This document shows, in pieces, positions 1 to 11,739 of a DNA stretch of 64,000 bases. The position numbers and the translations under genes are program-made. Below the pieces are notes generated by a model. The model had not been told where the DNA came from, searched no databases, and was given only the letters and a program-made list of their open reading frames with translations. The DNA is taken from contig OZ038437.1 of the NCBI GenBank assembly GCA_964036275.1, forward strand, positions 4,654,501-4,718,500, written 5' to 3'. The first letter of the stretch is position 1. Every line of letters starts with the position of its first letter. The DNA is from Litoditis marina. Taxonomy: Eukaryota; Nematoda; Chromadorea; Rhabditida; Rhabditidae.

Positions 1-97
1 ACTAAGATCGTTTAGAAAAGAGCGAACCATAAATGAAAGAATTGACACATTTTGCAACATGTGAGTGTTGGATGTGAGTGTTAGCTAAACATGCTAC

Positions 98-327
98 TAT
101 AGTTCTCGCCATTCCCACTGAGACTTTGACAGAATGAAACTTCAAATGATTATATTTTGTAGAAACAAAAAGTTTTACAATAACAATTTTAACAACGTAC
201 TGCAACAATGCTTAACTACGGTTCAGAGAAATTTTAAGCGTTTGGAAATACAATAACGTGGTGAAAAGCCGTCTGGAAATTTTGTTGGCACGTTGCCGTG
301 GTCTCAGTGGGATTGGTTGGAACTATA
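98..327. mobile_element. CCATTCCCACTGAGAC palindromic element
   Basis: Terminal repeats TATAGTTCTCGCCATTCCC and the reverse complement of TCTCAGTGGGATTGGTTGGA, about 230 bp, no coding capacity. The same family occurs at about 10553, 20606, 30309 and 60958. Confidence 0.65.
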
Positions 328-390
328 CAGAATCGATCGATTTGTTAGTTCATTTATATTTTTGACCTTCAATCAATCAACCTATGATTT

Positions 391-1676
391 TCAAAATATC
401 ATCACAGAGTCATACAGTTCGTCGTACCGATCTGATACAGCTCGCCGCTCGAATGGTTTCAAGTTATTATAGAATTTGTACTTCTCTGAACGGTTTTGAC
501 CGCGGTGTTCATGAACCTCTCTGACAAACTTCTCAAGATGGGAATCTAGACAGTTGTAGGTCAAATGACCCATTGTCGCTGCAAATACACTATGTCCCAT
601 GTGTACGGAAAAGGTACAGAAGAGCTTGAAATCTAAGCTGACGAGGCACTGGGCGAAATTAGCATCACATTCGTGTTGGGGTAGACGACAATCGTCATAG
701 CAGGCGTCATGCTGGATGCAGCATTGGTTGACTGAAACAAAGATAAACAACAAATGATGAAAAAGTTGAAATACAATTATACTGTTAACCTAGATCCCAC
801 CTATATAAACTCAATACATTCATGTGTTATATGTTTAATGCCTCCGCCTCTTGAACGGGAAGAGGAGTGGGGGGGGGGGTCAAAGTGTTAAGCGCAGCTC
901 CAAAGCTTCGTGTTTATTGGGCTTCTCATGCAAGGTAGTTACATTAGGCGTCTAAAAAAGACAATTCCGAATCAGACATCATCAAGGGGGTTTTTGTCCG
1001 AATTGATTTCAATTTGTGATGGGTATGAATTACTTATTTGGTTTGATCTTTATCGCAGCCCATACCCTCCTAGATAGTGGATTGGTTGGTGGACGCCTAA
1101 AGTTCTCGCCACTCAGAGCGAGTGGCTACAATTGTCTGCGATTGGCTAACTACAAAAACAAGAGAGCATGCAGGTCAATGAGGACGCAGACATCTGCGTC
1201 TCTCTGACCTGCACACTCTCTCGTTGAGACTGTTACGTGGCTGGCCAATCGGCTTGAATTTGTCTAAAATGCAACACAATTTGGCAGCGTGCCAATTAAT
1301 TCTTAGGTAGTTTTCTATTGTTGGGGTTATTCCAATGGAATTCTCTCAGCGATTTTCACTTTTTGTCAAAACAAACGATCAAACTGTTTGGGAAAACCTA
1401 TGTTTGCTCTGAGAAATAGAGAGGCCAATCGGTCTAAGTACGGATAAAACAAACCACCTATCTCCGTTTCAAACCCCAGATCAGTTTATCGACTCGGTAA
1501 TGTGAGGATAACTTTATAAATGCGAACTAACCTTCAGTTTGAGCGCAGGTTAGGGTTGAGAGGTAAGATGCCGCTTTGGACAAATAATTGATTCCACAAT
1601 GATAGTTCGATGGCCATTCAAGTGAGAAAGTCAGATTGAATTGTAGGAAAAACAGAAGAAAATAGAGAGAACGCAT
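391..1676 (-). CDS. secreted phospholipase A2-like protein, copy A
   Basis: Two exons, 1676-1532 and 731-391, joined by an 800-bp phase-1 intron, give 161 residues. Residues 1-19 form a signal peptide (MRSLYFLLFFLQF...). A YHCG segment near residue 25 resembles the calcium loop, and CCIQHDACY carries the His56-Asp57 pair typical of secreted phospholipase A2, which hydrolyses the sn-2 ester of phospholipids using calcium. A following ECDANF supplies the second conserved Asp. The cysteine pattern matches copies B and C, and exon 1 is 145 nt in both A and B. The ATG was chosen because it opens the signal peptide and lies 6 bases behind a TTCAG acceptor, probably the trans-splice site. Two palindromic elements (1743-1922 and about 1957-2201) lie directly upstream, where a promoter would be. 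The family call is strong; catalytic activity is inferred from motifs only. Confidence 0.85.
1166..1222. repeat. GACGCAGACATCTGCGTC hairpin
   Basis: GAGCATGCAGGTCAATGAGG and its complement pair around GCAGACATCTGC. A second intact hairpin is at 58600-58665; half-copies are at 41486-41530, 53405-53445 and 63845-63885. Confidence 0.5.
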
Positions 1677-1742
1677 GTCTACCTGAACAGAAACTTTTTT
1701 TAACGCGAACTAGCGAAATCGCTATGTCATTTCTTGACTTCT

Positions 1743-1922
1743 GGCGGCGTAGAAGTTCCTCAAAAATCTCACGAGATACCTCATGAGCTATTCGCATGAG
1801 CTTCTCATGAGATTCTATTGATTGATATGCTACAACATTGAGAGTTCCCGAGTAGCTCATGAGGTATCTCTTGAGAAACTCATATGAACTTCTCGTGAGA
1901 TTGGAGGGATCGCTACGCCGCC
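1743..1922. mobile_element. GGCGGCGTAG/CATGAG palindromic element
   Basis: Ends GGCGGCGTAG and CTACGCCGCC enclose about 180 bp of CTCATGAG-rich imperfect palindrome. There are eight copies in the window. Confidence 0.7.
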
Positions 1923-1956
1923 TGGCATAAAGTTTGAATTCAACACAGTTTGAGGG

Positions 1957-2201
1957 TATAGTCTTTTCCATTCCTACTGAGACTCCTACAGTAGGATTTC
2001 GAAACTTCCAAGCTGTTTCGCTCACTTAATTCTAATCGGAGAGGATTTTCCAACCTTATTCTTCTTCTTACGTAGAGTAAATATACGAGACATTTTCCAT
2101 GTTTTCCCAACTATTTTCTCAACTACGTTCTCAGCTTCACAACCGCCTTCGAAAGTTTGCAAGGTTACTGTAGGAGTCTAAGTAGGCATGGTGTGAATTA
2201 T
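1957..2201. mobile_element. CCATTCCTACTGAGAC palindromic element
   Basis: Left TATAGTCTTTTCCATTCCTA and right AGGCATGGTGTGAATTATA; the internal sequence matches the copy at 53098. Lies upstream of phospholipase copy A. Confidence 0.65.
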
Positions 2202-2209
2202 AAACGTGA

Positions 2210-3440
2210 TGAGTTGTAGTCATAATTGTTTAATTTAGTTCTGTCGATCGTTTTATACCAAAACGGTTAACATGAGTTATGTGGACTATTCTACGAGATT
2301 TAACTCTTTTCTGTTTAGGTCTAAAAGTGAAAATAAAAACTGTAGGGACTCACTATTCACGGTATACAAACGGACAGTAGTGAAACTTCTAGATTCTCTG
2401 GAAAAACAAATAGGAATCAGGTAGAGTTCTACAAAGTTGGGTGTGAAAACTAGGGTGAATCATTAGAACTAATTTATGGTCAATTGAACAATAGGACGGA
2501 GTTCTCCGATTATTATCAAGTATATAGGATAGCTCTTTCCAAAGCGAGTCTATTAGGTATCTGATGTATATAATTTTATACTTGTTGTTTGAAATTAGTA
2601 AACAATGGCGTGTATCGGGCTAAAACTACAACCTATATACTGTAGTTGTAGACGCAGGAACGAAACTCACTCTGCAGCCGCTGTGCAACGTGGACTAGGA
2701 CAGAGGGATAGAAAATGGCTGCTCAAATGTTGAAAAGCAGTAGACAGTTGTTTTCTGCAGAAAGGGATGCACTTTCTGGAAAAGTTTTTATGCCGACTCG
2801 AGTGTAAGGCTGATTAAGCTTGATGGATAGGTTCGAACTGACATGCTTATTGAAACTCGATGAACTTCAATGAGTACAGAATAAAATCTGTCGATCTTCC
2901 ACTTCATTGAAAACTTTTGAGAGTTTGCAATGACCTTTTGATCCAACAAGCTGTTAATTACGTTCTTCCAGAATAGTTGAAATCATTCACGTTTGAAGTT
3001 GGTCGATAGTGTACAAAACTACGAAACCAACTATTCGAATAGTGACCAAACTACACATCTATGAAAAACTAACCCAAATAAGTCAGTCGGTAGAAACGAG
3101 AAGTTTGCAACTGTAGTATTTCGGCCAGATGGCATGTTTCCATCAAACAGGCACTAGTTTTTTTTTGAGACAAAAACTCTACGATCATCTCTTTCTACAT
3201 GCGATAGTGACATTTTCTGCTGACCAGCAAAACTGAGCGATGAATGAATCTAATTTTATCCAGAATGAAAGAAAAAGTAGCAGTAGTCGGAAATATGTCA
3301 ATCTTCATTTTGAGACTGTATACACATAACAAATTACGGTTCGCTATGACGAAAGAAAATCTATCAGACGATGTATCTTTCTCTAGATTGTACTGTTCGT
3401 AGACTGATCATGAAGTTGCTTTTCGGGGATGATTAGTGAG
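2210..3440. other. intergenic, no gene seen
   Basis: AT-rich sequence between phospholipase copies A and B; no coding exon or recognised repeat found on either strand. Confidence 0.5.
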
Positions 3441-3446
3441 TTATGT

Positions 3447-3690
3447 CAAGGGGCCCAGTGGTCAAGTGGTTCGGCTGTCGCTCCACTGACCCGGGTTCGA
3501 TCCCCGCTCGCCGCGGTATCTGTATGGCGGACCGTAAGAGTTGTCAATATATAGCTCACCCATGCCTATCACCACCCTCTACGGACTTCCCTTCTACGGT
3601 TGATATTGATCATGTGTATTGTATAATTAGAATAAAGTGATAAACGGATGAAATAGGCCGTACACAAATTTATTATTATTATTTATTATG
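3447..3690 (+). mobile_element. tRNA-derived SINE, full-length copy
   Basis: An A-box-like CAGTGGTCAAGTGGTT and B box GGTTCGATCCC open the element. A body with GCTCACCCATGCCTA and CTACGG follows, and it ends in an (ATT)n tail. The ends of the tRNA-like part do not pair as an acceptor stem, so it is not a tRNA gene. Other copies lie at 14187-14350 and 43392-44120. Confidence 0.7.
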
Positions 3691-4124
3691 GCTTAAATCA
3701 GTGATTAAATATTTTATCACTCCCCTATACATACATAGGTAGCCCTGTTCCCAGATTGAGTAGAACTACGCTATTTTTTGACCTTAAAATCCAACATTGC
3801 TATTAATTTCGTACTTTCAGAATAATTGAAATCATTCACGTTGATAGTTAAATGAAACCAGTTGTTACAAGAATCTTCATTCAAACTCAAACTCATACAA
3901 TATCTGTTATAAAAAATCAAACGGAAAAAAATGAGCTTACAACAGTTCGTTTTTTTTTTTTTAAAAAAACTTATTGACTATATAAAATGCAAAGCTGGCA
4001 ATGAAACTGTGCATTTTTATAACTGTACTAAACAGAAAAAGATGAATGAGAAATTGGGCAGAAAAAACAGGTAAGCACATTGTGTTTATTGAGGTCTACG
4101 CCACTCTATGTTACTAGCAGTGTA

Positions 4125-4293
4125 GGAAGAAAGAGAAAAAAAAGAAAGAGAGAAAGACAGAAAAAAAGAGAGAAAGACAGAAAGAGAGAACGAGAGAAAG
4201 AGAGAAAGATAGAAAGAGAGAAAGAGAGAGAGAGAAAGAGAGAGAGAGAAAGAGAGAGAGAGAAAGAGAGAGAGAGAAAGAGAGGGAGAGAGG

Positions 4294-4327
<34 letters not shown>
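4125..4327. repeat. (GA)n-rich microsatellite
   Basis: Interrupted AGAGAGAA tract; the ORFs over it are low-complexity artefacts. Confidence 0.9.
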
Positions 4328-4374
4328 TCCAAAGGATGAGATACGGTCCCGGAATAACCCTGGGGAAGAAAAAC

Positions 4375-5251
4375 TCATATCCAAACCCACTCGCCATACA
4401 ATTCGTGATATCTCTGCAGTACGGCCCTCCTATCATTTCCCTCTAAACGACGAATTCGAGAAGCTGCACCATAATAATGCCCGCATTCTCGCTCCTTGTG
4501 TAGGAGTTTCACCAGATTTTCTAGATAATAATCGAGACATTCGTAGTAGAAGTGGCCCATCCATGAGGCTATTTTACAGTGACTCAGGTGTACCGTATAA
4601 CGACAGAAGAAGTTGGTGTTGATATGGCGAATACAGTTGCAGAACTGGGCATCACACCTTTCTTGTGAGAGCTCACACTCCTGGTAGCATGAATCGTGGA
4701 AACGACAGCAGTTATTCACTGGAATATGGGTTAATTTGAAGGCTTATAAAGAATTGTGTATTTATTCTTCTGTTAACATTTCAGAAATGTGTCGAAAACC
4801 TACGAAAGTGTTTCGGATGTTTCTAGAGAAAAAGTTTTCATCAGGCGGCGTTGCAGTCCCTCCAACCTCATGAGAAATTCAAATCAATTCCTCATGAGAT
4901 ACCTCATGAGCTAACTCTCAATGCTGTAGCATAGCAATCAATAGAATCCCACGAGAAACTCGTGCGAATAGCTCATGAGGTAACTCATGAGATTTGTGAG
5001 GGTTGGCTACGCCGCATGAAAACAAATAAAACAAAAATTTGTACTTTTCTCGTCTCCCAGTTATTAAAACCCCCAGATTTTCCATTAAAATGTACGAAAA
5101 ACTAACTTTGACTTTGGTCGCAGAACAAGGTACCAATATAGGACAAGCCGCCGCTGACGGCACCGGTACCACACCGGTACTTTTTCACCGACACCCAAGC
5201 GTGAGATGATATTACTTGTAAAAAAATTACAAAGAGTAAAGTGAAGTTCAT
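4375..5251 (-). CDS. secreted phospholipase A2-like protein, copy B
   Basis: Exons 5251-5107 and 4718-4375 with a 388-bp phase-1 intron give 162 residues. A signal peptide (MNFTLLFVIFLQVISSHA) is followed by YRCGTG, a calcium-loop-like segment, then CCRFHDSCY with His56-Asp57, and RCDAQF with the second active-site Asp. The C-terminal part (WMGHFYYECLD) aligns with copy A. The codon across the splice (A plus TG) is Met, so an ORF starting there is an exon 2 artefact and not the true start. The true ATG lies 12 bases after a TTCCAG acceptor. The intron holds a palindromic GGCGGCG element (4844-5015), and a long (GA)n tract begins about 50 bp downstream of the stop. Confidence 0.85.
4844..5015. 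mobile_element. GGCGGCGTAG/CATGAG palindromic element in phospholipase B intron
   Basis: GGCGGCGTTGCAG to GGCTACGCCGC, same core as the other copies. Confidence 0.65.
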
Positions 5252-5881
5252 TTCTACCTAAAACTGGAATAAAATTAAACGGAATGACAAATGTTTCATT
5301 CGAAAAACTATTTTTCAGAAAAAGTGCAAAAATCAACCACATCAACGGAACCACACTTGTCACTGGTAGTAATTCTGGTTCTGTTTTAATCTACACACAC
5401 AATTGAAACATGCTTGTACTTAGCTTTCAGCCAGAAATGTATAAACGATATTAGTTTTGTTACAACTGGTAGAACTAGCCGAATCAATATAAAACTGGAA
5501 AATATAGATGCTTGGACGGTCTGCTGATCAATAATTGGACTTAGAGTTTTATACAACCGCATTCGGCAGTTGCTCGTGGGCGTACTTTACATCGTCTTCA
5601 GTGGTGTCATCGGCTTTTTGTATTGGAAATACTGACATTGTCGATTAGTCTATGTTGAAAAAAGTGGTGTACGGATCCTTGCAGATAGCAGTGAGTCACT
5701 AAATAGAAATACAGAAAACTTTTTGGCGAGCAATCGAACATGAGGCTACTCAGAAAAGTGGCATTAAAAGGTCACGTTAGAGCTAAGCTTGCATGACCCA
5801 AGTTGGGATCCCCAACACTGGACTTACTTAACCATAGGCAGTTGGCACTAAACGGTCGAAAAGTGATCTGGTTCTTGATCA

Positions 5882-6073
5882 GGCGCGGTGGCGATTCTTC
5901 AAAAACTTCATGAGATACCTCACGAGCAATATCTCACGGACTTCTCATGAGATTTCATTGATTATTATGCTACGACATTAGAAGTCCACGAGTAGCTCGT
6001 GATGTGCTCATAAGATTCTCACGAGAAACTCATATGATCGTCTCATAAGGTTGGAAGGATTGATACGCCGCCA
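5882..6073. mobile_element. GGCGGCGTAG/CATGAG palindromic element, diverged
   Basis: GCGCGGTGGCGATTC to GATACGCCGCC with the CTCATGAG core, upstream of phospholipase copy B. Confidence 0.6.
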
Positions 6074-7551
6074 AGTACAGCTCACAGAATGCCTGATTTT
6101 GCTTGGATGACTGAGAACCACATCTCTGGCACCGTAGGAAAGTCTCCTGAAAAGCTCAGCTCCAAGCTGAACTATCTGAACACTACCTGACCCAGGTTTC
6201 AGTAACCCCCACCATGCTTAAACACGGGAAGTTGGCAACTATGTCGCCAGACTGTGATCAGGTCCTCAATCAGGGTGAGCTCACCACTTTCACGACTTTG
6301 CTACGGTGCCCTGATCACAGATTAGAGTGGATGTCAACTGGAAAACGTGTCGAACCTGCATAGACTGGAAGTAAATTTAATAGTCACGTGAAGTTAGCAT
6401 TCTAATGATATGTCGTGCACTGTGTCATTGCACGTTTCTGAGTTCTGCTGAGTTTAACATGTTTCAGGTGACTGGGCAGTTGACTTGCAGTCTACTCTGC
6501 GTCTTATGCTAGTAAAACGGATGGGGTTTTACGATCACCACCCTGAATAAGAATGAAACGCATTCACAATAGAAAAATTCGATGGTGCATGGTGGAAATG
6601 GAAATGTCAGCTAACCAACAATATGATTCGATAAAAATTCAGACCCATCACCTATTTGGTTGAACGGAGAGTGTGTTTACTATACGCAATGTCGCTTCCG
6701 GTCGACTATCAGCTCAAAGCACTTCTGAGTCATGTATTTTTTTATTGTTTTTTTCATTGTTCAACAACAAGCCTTTCGAATCCTCTTCCGGCATATGGAA
6801 CAAAATGAAAACCTCTGAAGGATCTGCTCAAATGCTGAAACCTCACTGTTTTGGCCTGTGAAGATGCCAACGTTAACTATAGGCTCCTGACTTTGGACTT
6901 TCTACTGGGGCAAATGTGCAAATCGTGGAAATTGGAATCAAACTGCAACGAAGATTTCGAAACTTTCTATATTTATAACAAAAATGTATTTTCGTAACAT
7001 CCAGCCAGATCATTTACAGTCTACAGAGCACCGTAGAAAAGAATTATGTGCTCGGTCAAATCAAAGTTCAAATCGAGATTTCCAACTTTTTATTTACGAC
7101 ACTGAAACAACAAAAAAATTACGTGGTAAAACGTAAATAACTAATTTGTGTTAGTTAAACAATAACAACAATTGAAAAACATTTACCGATATCACATCAA
7201 CTTTCAAAATAACAACAACGTTCATTTTCAAATATACCCAATCAGTGCAGTATTTGAGATCACGTAATTTCTAATGAATTATTAATGTAAAATTAACACA
7301 AATTATAGAAGTTTCTCAATTGGTCGACGAGAGTTTGAACAACAATCTTAGTTAAGCATTTATTAGTTTTGTGCAAAGTGAGGACACATATAATTCACTA
7401 TATAACTTATTACAACTTGTAAAACAAATGTTCTCATTCCTATACAGAGTTCGGCCTTGTCTGAGCAAGACTGTGATGTATGAGACCCTGCTGTGTTTGT
7501 AGTTTGATCCCGTTGGTTTTCGGTGAAAGTTTGTAAAGTGTGGGATGTATC

Positions 7552-8068
7552 TAGGGTTGTGAAAGTCGAACTCGAAACTCGACTCGACTCGAAAAAACTC
7601 GAAAATTTTTGAGTTGAGTCAAACTCGAAACTCGAAAACTCGAAATTTCTCAAAACTCGAAAACTCGAAAACTCAAAAACTCGAAATTTTCCAAAAACGC
7701 AAAACTCGAAAACTCGAAAACTCGAAATTTTCCAAAATTCGAAAACTCGAAAACTCGAAAACTCGAAAACTCGAAATTTTGGACGCGAAAACTCGAAAAT
7801 CAAAGTTTCGGACTCGAAAAATGTCTCTTTTGGGTTCAAAAACACTCAAAACTCGACTCGACTCGAAAAAACTCGAAAATTTTCGAGTTGAGTCGAACTC
7901 GAAATTTCCCAAAACTCGAAAACTCGAAAACTCGAAATTTTTCAAAACTCGAAAACTCGATAACTCGAAAACTCGAAATTTCCCAAAACTCGAAAACTCG
8001 AAAGCTCGAAAACTCGAAATTTCCCAAAACTCGAAAACTCGAAATTTTGAACTCGATTAACAACCCTA
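7552..8068. mobile_element. hAT-like element with a TTTTCGAG-repeat interior, copy 1
   Basis: Ends are TAGGGTTGT and ACAACCCTA, with a perfect 8-bp duplication GATGTATC at 7544-7551 and 8069-8076. The interior is almost wholly CTCGAAAA units in both orientations, which creates long but meaningless ORFs. An 8-bp duplication is the hAT hallmark. Confidence 0.8.
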
Positions 8069-8247
8069 GATGTATCGATATCAGACTACAACAAATGCTT
8101 GAACACTCTCGTCTATTTTCCCAACTTATATCCCATATTAGCCCCAAAAAACGGTTGGACCATTATATGGGGTGTGCTTGTAGTACGATCTCTTGGGTTT
8201 CCAGGCGAAAATGGCGTATATCGTGATCAAACTACAACTAATCCATT

Positions 8248-8818
8248 TTACTTCCCCATCTGATACCCATTACTGGCCCCAAACATCGGTTGGGCCATAT
8301 TGGGACAAATAAACTGATGTCCCATCCACTGTACCAAGTTACAGTGTCCCGCGTGGACTATATTCCTACAGTATAAATTGGCTGGCAGACTGGCCATACA
8401 TTGACAGAATGTGACGTCACAGGTGAGCTGCGGCAGCTGGCAGCTGGAGTAGCACTGATCATGGTGGAAGCAGCAGGTGTTGACTGAAAATAAAATATGT
8501 TATGCTCGATATTTTTCGGCTCTTGCATCCCACGGGGATACCCAGTTTCACGAAATAGTGCGCAGGTAAGTGGAGAAAAAAGTGAATTTGAAGATTTATA
8601 TACAGAACAACTTAGAGAAACTCTTTCATACGCATAAAGTTTTGTAATGAAAAACAAAGAATAAACTCACTTCCATTCTGATCGCAGGCTGACGTAAAAA
8701 TGTAGGACAACCACTTCGAGGCGGGATCAGTCCCGCAATGGTAGTTTTCCATTAGTACTTGGGAGAAAGATGCACATACGTGTAGTATAAGGAAGAAAAG
8801 TATAGAAAGCAATATCAT
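8248..8818 (-). CDS. secreted phospholipase A2-like protein, copy C, altered C-terminus
   Basis: Exons 8818-8671 and 8483-8248 with a 187-bp phase-1 intron give 127 residues. The signal peptide is MILLSILFFLILHVCASFSQ. YHCGTD, CCFHHDQCY (His57-Asp58) and TCDVTF keep the phospholipase A2 core. Alignment with copies A and B stops after WMGHQF; the remaining 21 or so residues (ICPNMAQPMF...) are encoded by sequence resembling a repeat just downstream (8125-8172, sharing CCCCAAA..CGGTTGG), so the ending is probably repeat-derived and about 35 residues shorter. The start ATG lies 9 bases behind a TTTCCAG acceptor. It may be a young functional variant or a truncated gene; the reading frame is intact. 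Confidence 0.78.
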
Positions 8819-9450
8819 ATAAATTACCTGGAAATATGATAACAAACCTGCAACTAAAATCCTCAACATAGGAGCAGAATAAATACCGACGTGAGTTTCA
8901 ATCGACAGATTGGATAAAGGACTGTGAACAAAATGAAATGGATAATTTAGAGAGTTAAAGTGTTTTGTTAAAAAGTGCGAATAAAAAATTACAATCATTA
9001 TAACCCAAATTTCAGTATTTACAATCATTATTTAGTAAGTCTGGTAAACGTCAAAAAATACAACACTGTCTTCAAATCATCTATACTCTACACGTACTTT
9101 GAAATGCAAACAGAAACTATTCGAAAAAGTAGAAAGGAGAACTAAATGATGTCTCGTGAAACAGTGAACCTTCTCAACGGTAGAATTTCGCTTTGACGTG
9201 TTCAGTAGGTACTCGGTGGAACCCGCATAATAAACACAATAAACACTCAAACCCAGTCGGGCTCAAAACTGGTTGCGGGCGCATTTTACTTTTTCGGATT
9301 ACATAACCACACGAATAATACCTTTTAATGCTAGTTTTACGCGTTTTTCCTCTATATATTAGGTGTGCATGGTGTGCATAGAATGTAAAAGTGTTGATTT
9401 GAAAAAGCCTATGAACCTCACAAGTCCACGACCACAAACTTGATGTTATG

Positions 9451-10068
9451 TAGGGTTGTTATAGCCTTTCCCATTCCTACTGAGACTCCTACAGTAGGAT
9501 TTCAAAACTACCAAGTCGTTTTTCACACTTACTGTAGGAGTCTCATTAGGAATGGTGTGAACTATAATCGAGTTTTCGGAATTTCGAGTTTTTCGAGTTC
9601 GAGTTTTAAGCGTTCAAAAACCGAGTTTTCAAGTTGCGAATTGAACTCGAAAAACTCGATTTTCGAGTTTCGAGTTTGGTCGTTAAGTTTCAGGATTTTA
9701 TCGACATAAAAAACAAGAATTTTTCGAGAAATTCGGATTTTTCTTATGATTTCACGAGAATCATGAAAAAAAGAAGCATTTTAAGTTTGAAATAGCAGAA
9801 AAAGTGCTGGGAAACGCTCATTCGTCTCTTATTTCTGACTTGGGACGAGGCCAAGCTCGAAACTCGAAAACTCGTACTTTTCGTGTTTCAAAAATTTCGA
9901 GTTTTTCGAGTTTCGAGTTTTGAGAAAAACCGAGTTTTTCGAGTTTCGAGTTAGTCGAGTTTTGAAGATTTCGAATTTTTCGAGTTTCGAGTCGAACTCG
10001 AAACTCGAAATTTCGAGTTATTTCGAGTTTTTTTTTTTCGAAATTCGAGTTTGGCTTTGACAACCCTA
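9451..10068. mobile_element. hAT-like element with a TTTTCGAG-repeat interior, copy 2
   Basis: Same ends as copy 1 and an 8-bp duplication ATGTTATG at 9443-9450 and 10069-10076. It carries a 107-bp palindromic insertion (9460-9566) close to its left end; without it the length is 511 bp, close to the 517 bp of copy 1. Confidence 0.8.
9460..9566. mobile_element. CCATTCCTACTGAGAC palindromic element, internally deleted, nested
   Basis: Both ends match the roughly 240-bp copies at 1957, 24820 and 53098, but most of the middle is missing. It interrupts the hAT-like element 9 bp from its end. Confidence 0.75.
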
Positions 10069-10552
10069 ATGTTATGGCTATTGAAACATTCACACAGCTT
10101 GGTAGTTGATTGCACTCTTTAATGGAGGCAAATGGAAAATCTACGTGAGAAACATTACCGAACGTGCTTTCTATACCTTAATCTAATTCAATCAACGAAA
10201 GCTGCAGAAGCGATTACAATAATCAGAAAGTTTTCAAAACCCTCACAGTTGGAAACAGTGAATAAATGTTTCGCATAACCATACCGTAGCCACATTAGAA
10301 TGATAATGAGTACCACTGTAGAATGAACTGGTTTGCGGGCGCTTTTTACTTTTTTGGATTACATAATCACGCGAATAATACCATCCCGCTACCTGTTTTG
10401 TTAGATCAGCTTATGTTTATGAAGCTCGGAGCAAAATACAGTGGAAAACGGATAAATTTATTATTGTGAATGAAAAGTTGTGTCCGACATTTTTTGGTCA
10501 ACAAAACTTGCCTCACGTTATTCCGGAGAAGACGTACACTAATACACTCATA

Positions 10553-10788
10553 TATAGTCCGTTCCATTCCCACTGAGACCCATTGGCATCCTGCCAAGAT
10601 TTTCGGATGACTATTTCTTAGAGCAGACATAAGCATTCTGAGGAATTTTTTCATTCATTAATTCTTATGGAACCGAACAACCGATTACAAATATGCGCAG
10701 TTATTTGAGAAACTCCAAAGTGAGGAAAAATAGCCTGGAAAATGCTTTGGCACGCTGCCAAGTCTCAGTAGGAATGACCGGAACTTTA
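10553..10788. mobile_element. CCATTCCCACTGAGAC palindromic element
   Basis: The left end TATAGTCCGTTCCATTCCC mirrors the right end TAGGAATGACCGGAACTTTA; about 235 bp. Confidence 0.6.
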
Positions 10789-10797
10789 TCTGACCTT

Positions 10798-11092
10798 CAA
10801 CGATTCAGTCCTTCAAACTGTGATACATTTTCAATTGCAGTTCGAAGAGCCGGGATTCGTCCACATAATCCCTCTACTTTGAGCAATTTTTTTCCAACAA
10901 ATCAGCAACAAGCTCTGCGAGCGGACTATCCATCAAGTCTGCAACACCCCATGTTTGTGGATTTAGCTTGAAGAAGGACGATTATGTGGTCCAATCGCAA
11001 CGCTTCAGTTCTTTAAACTGCAATACATTTTCCGATTGCAGTTGGAATTGGACCGTCGACGCAGGATTGGTCCACATAACCGTCCCGCTTTA
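10798..11092. mobile_element. two adjacent GAAGGACGATTATGTGG elements
   Basis: 10975-11092 has GAAGGACGATTATGTGG at one end and GGTCCACATAACCGTCC at the other. 10798-10885 is a truncated copy sharing CAGTCCTTCAAACTG and the right end. Confidence 0.5.
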
Positions 11093-11739
11093 AGTGTTTC
11101 CCAATTTTCATCCCGTGCAAAATACTGAAGTTGTATTTCTACAAAGTTCATTAAAACTCGTATGTTACTGAATTTATTGAACAACTGAGAATGGCAATAC
11201 ATCCAGAACGAACCCGCAACATAGTCTGAAAGATGTACGAAATGAAAGACTAAAAATTGAAGACATATACAATTGAGCAAAAAGTGACATATTTGTACAA
11301 GCAACAACGTGTTTTACATATTTGTACAAACATGGGGGCGAAGATAAAGTTTGTGAGCAGATTATCGACTTTTGAATCCGAAACGGGTACAAAGAGGGGG
11401 GCGGAGCTAAATTTGGTGAGCAAATTATCGATTTTTGATTCCGAGCAAACTGGCCAAACTGTATTCGGCGACAATGCTGGCAATACTTTCCAGAGGACGA
11501 TTTGCATCTCTGAAAATGAGGATATTAATTTCAATAGAAATGTTATTCTGCTTCATGAAATATAAAGTAAATGTATACACAAAGTCCGAACTACAACATA
11601 CCTCGACAACAGCAATCGACTAACCGTATCTCTTCACAAAACATGTATCCATTACAACGTCTCTTTCAAGATAACTATTGTCCCACAAACTATTTGGTTC
11701 AATCACCGTCGTCCAGCACTGTTAAATTGCATGGAATAT

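Noticed and set aside
3443..3640. Possible tRNA gene at GGTCAAGTGGTT...GGTTCGATCCC
   Set aside because: No pairing acceptor stem, and the same sequence continues into a shared 3' body and (ATT)n tail in other copies, so it is a SINE.
4080..4622. Long ORFs on both strands over the (GA)n tract
   Set aside because: Arg/Glu/Lys or Ser/Leu monotony created by the dinucleotide repeat; the minus strand past 4375 is the phospholipase exon instead.
7363..8226. Several ORFs of 90-160 codons
   Set aside because: They read through the CTCGAAAA arrays of a hAT-like element and repeat the same few residues in every frame.
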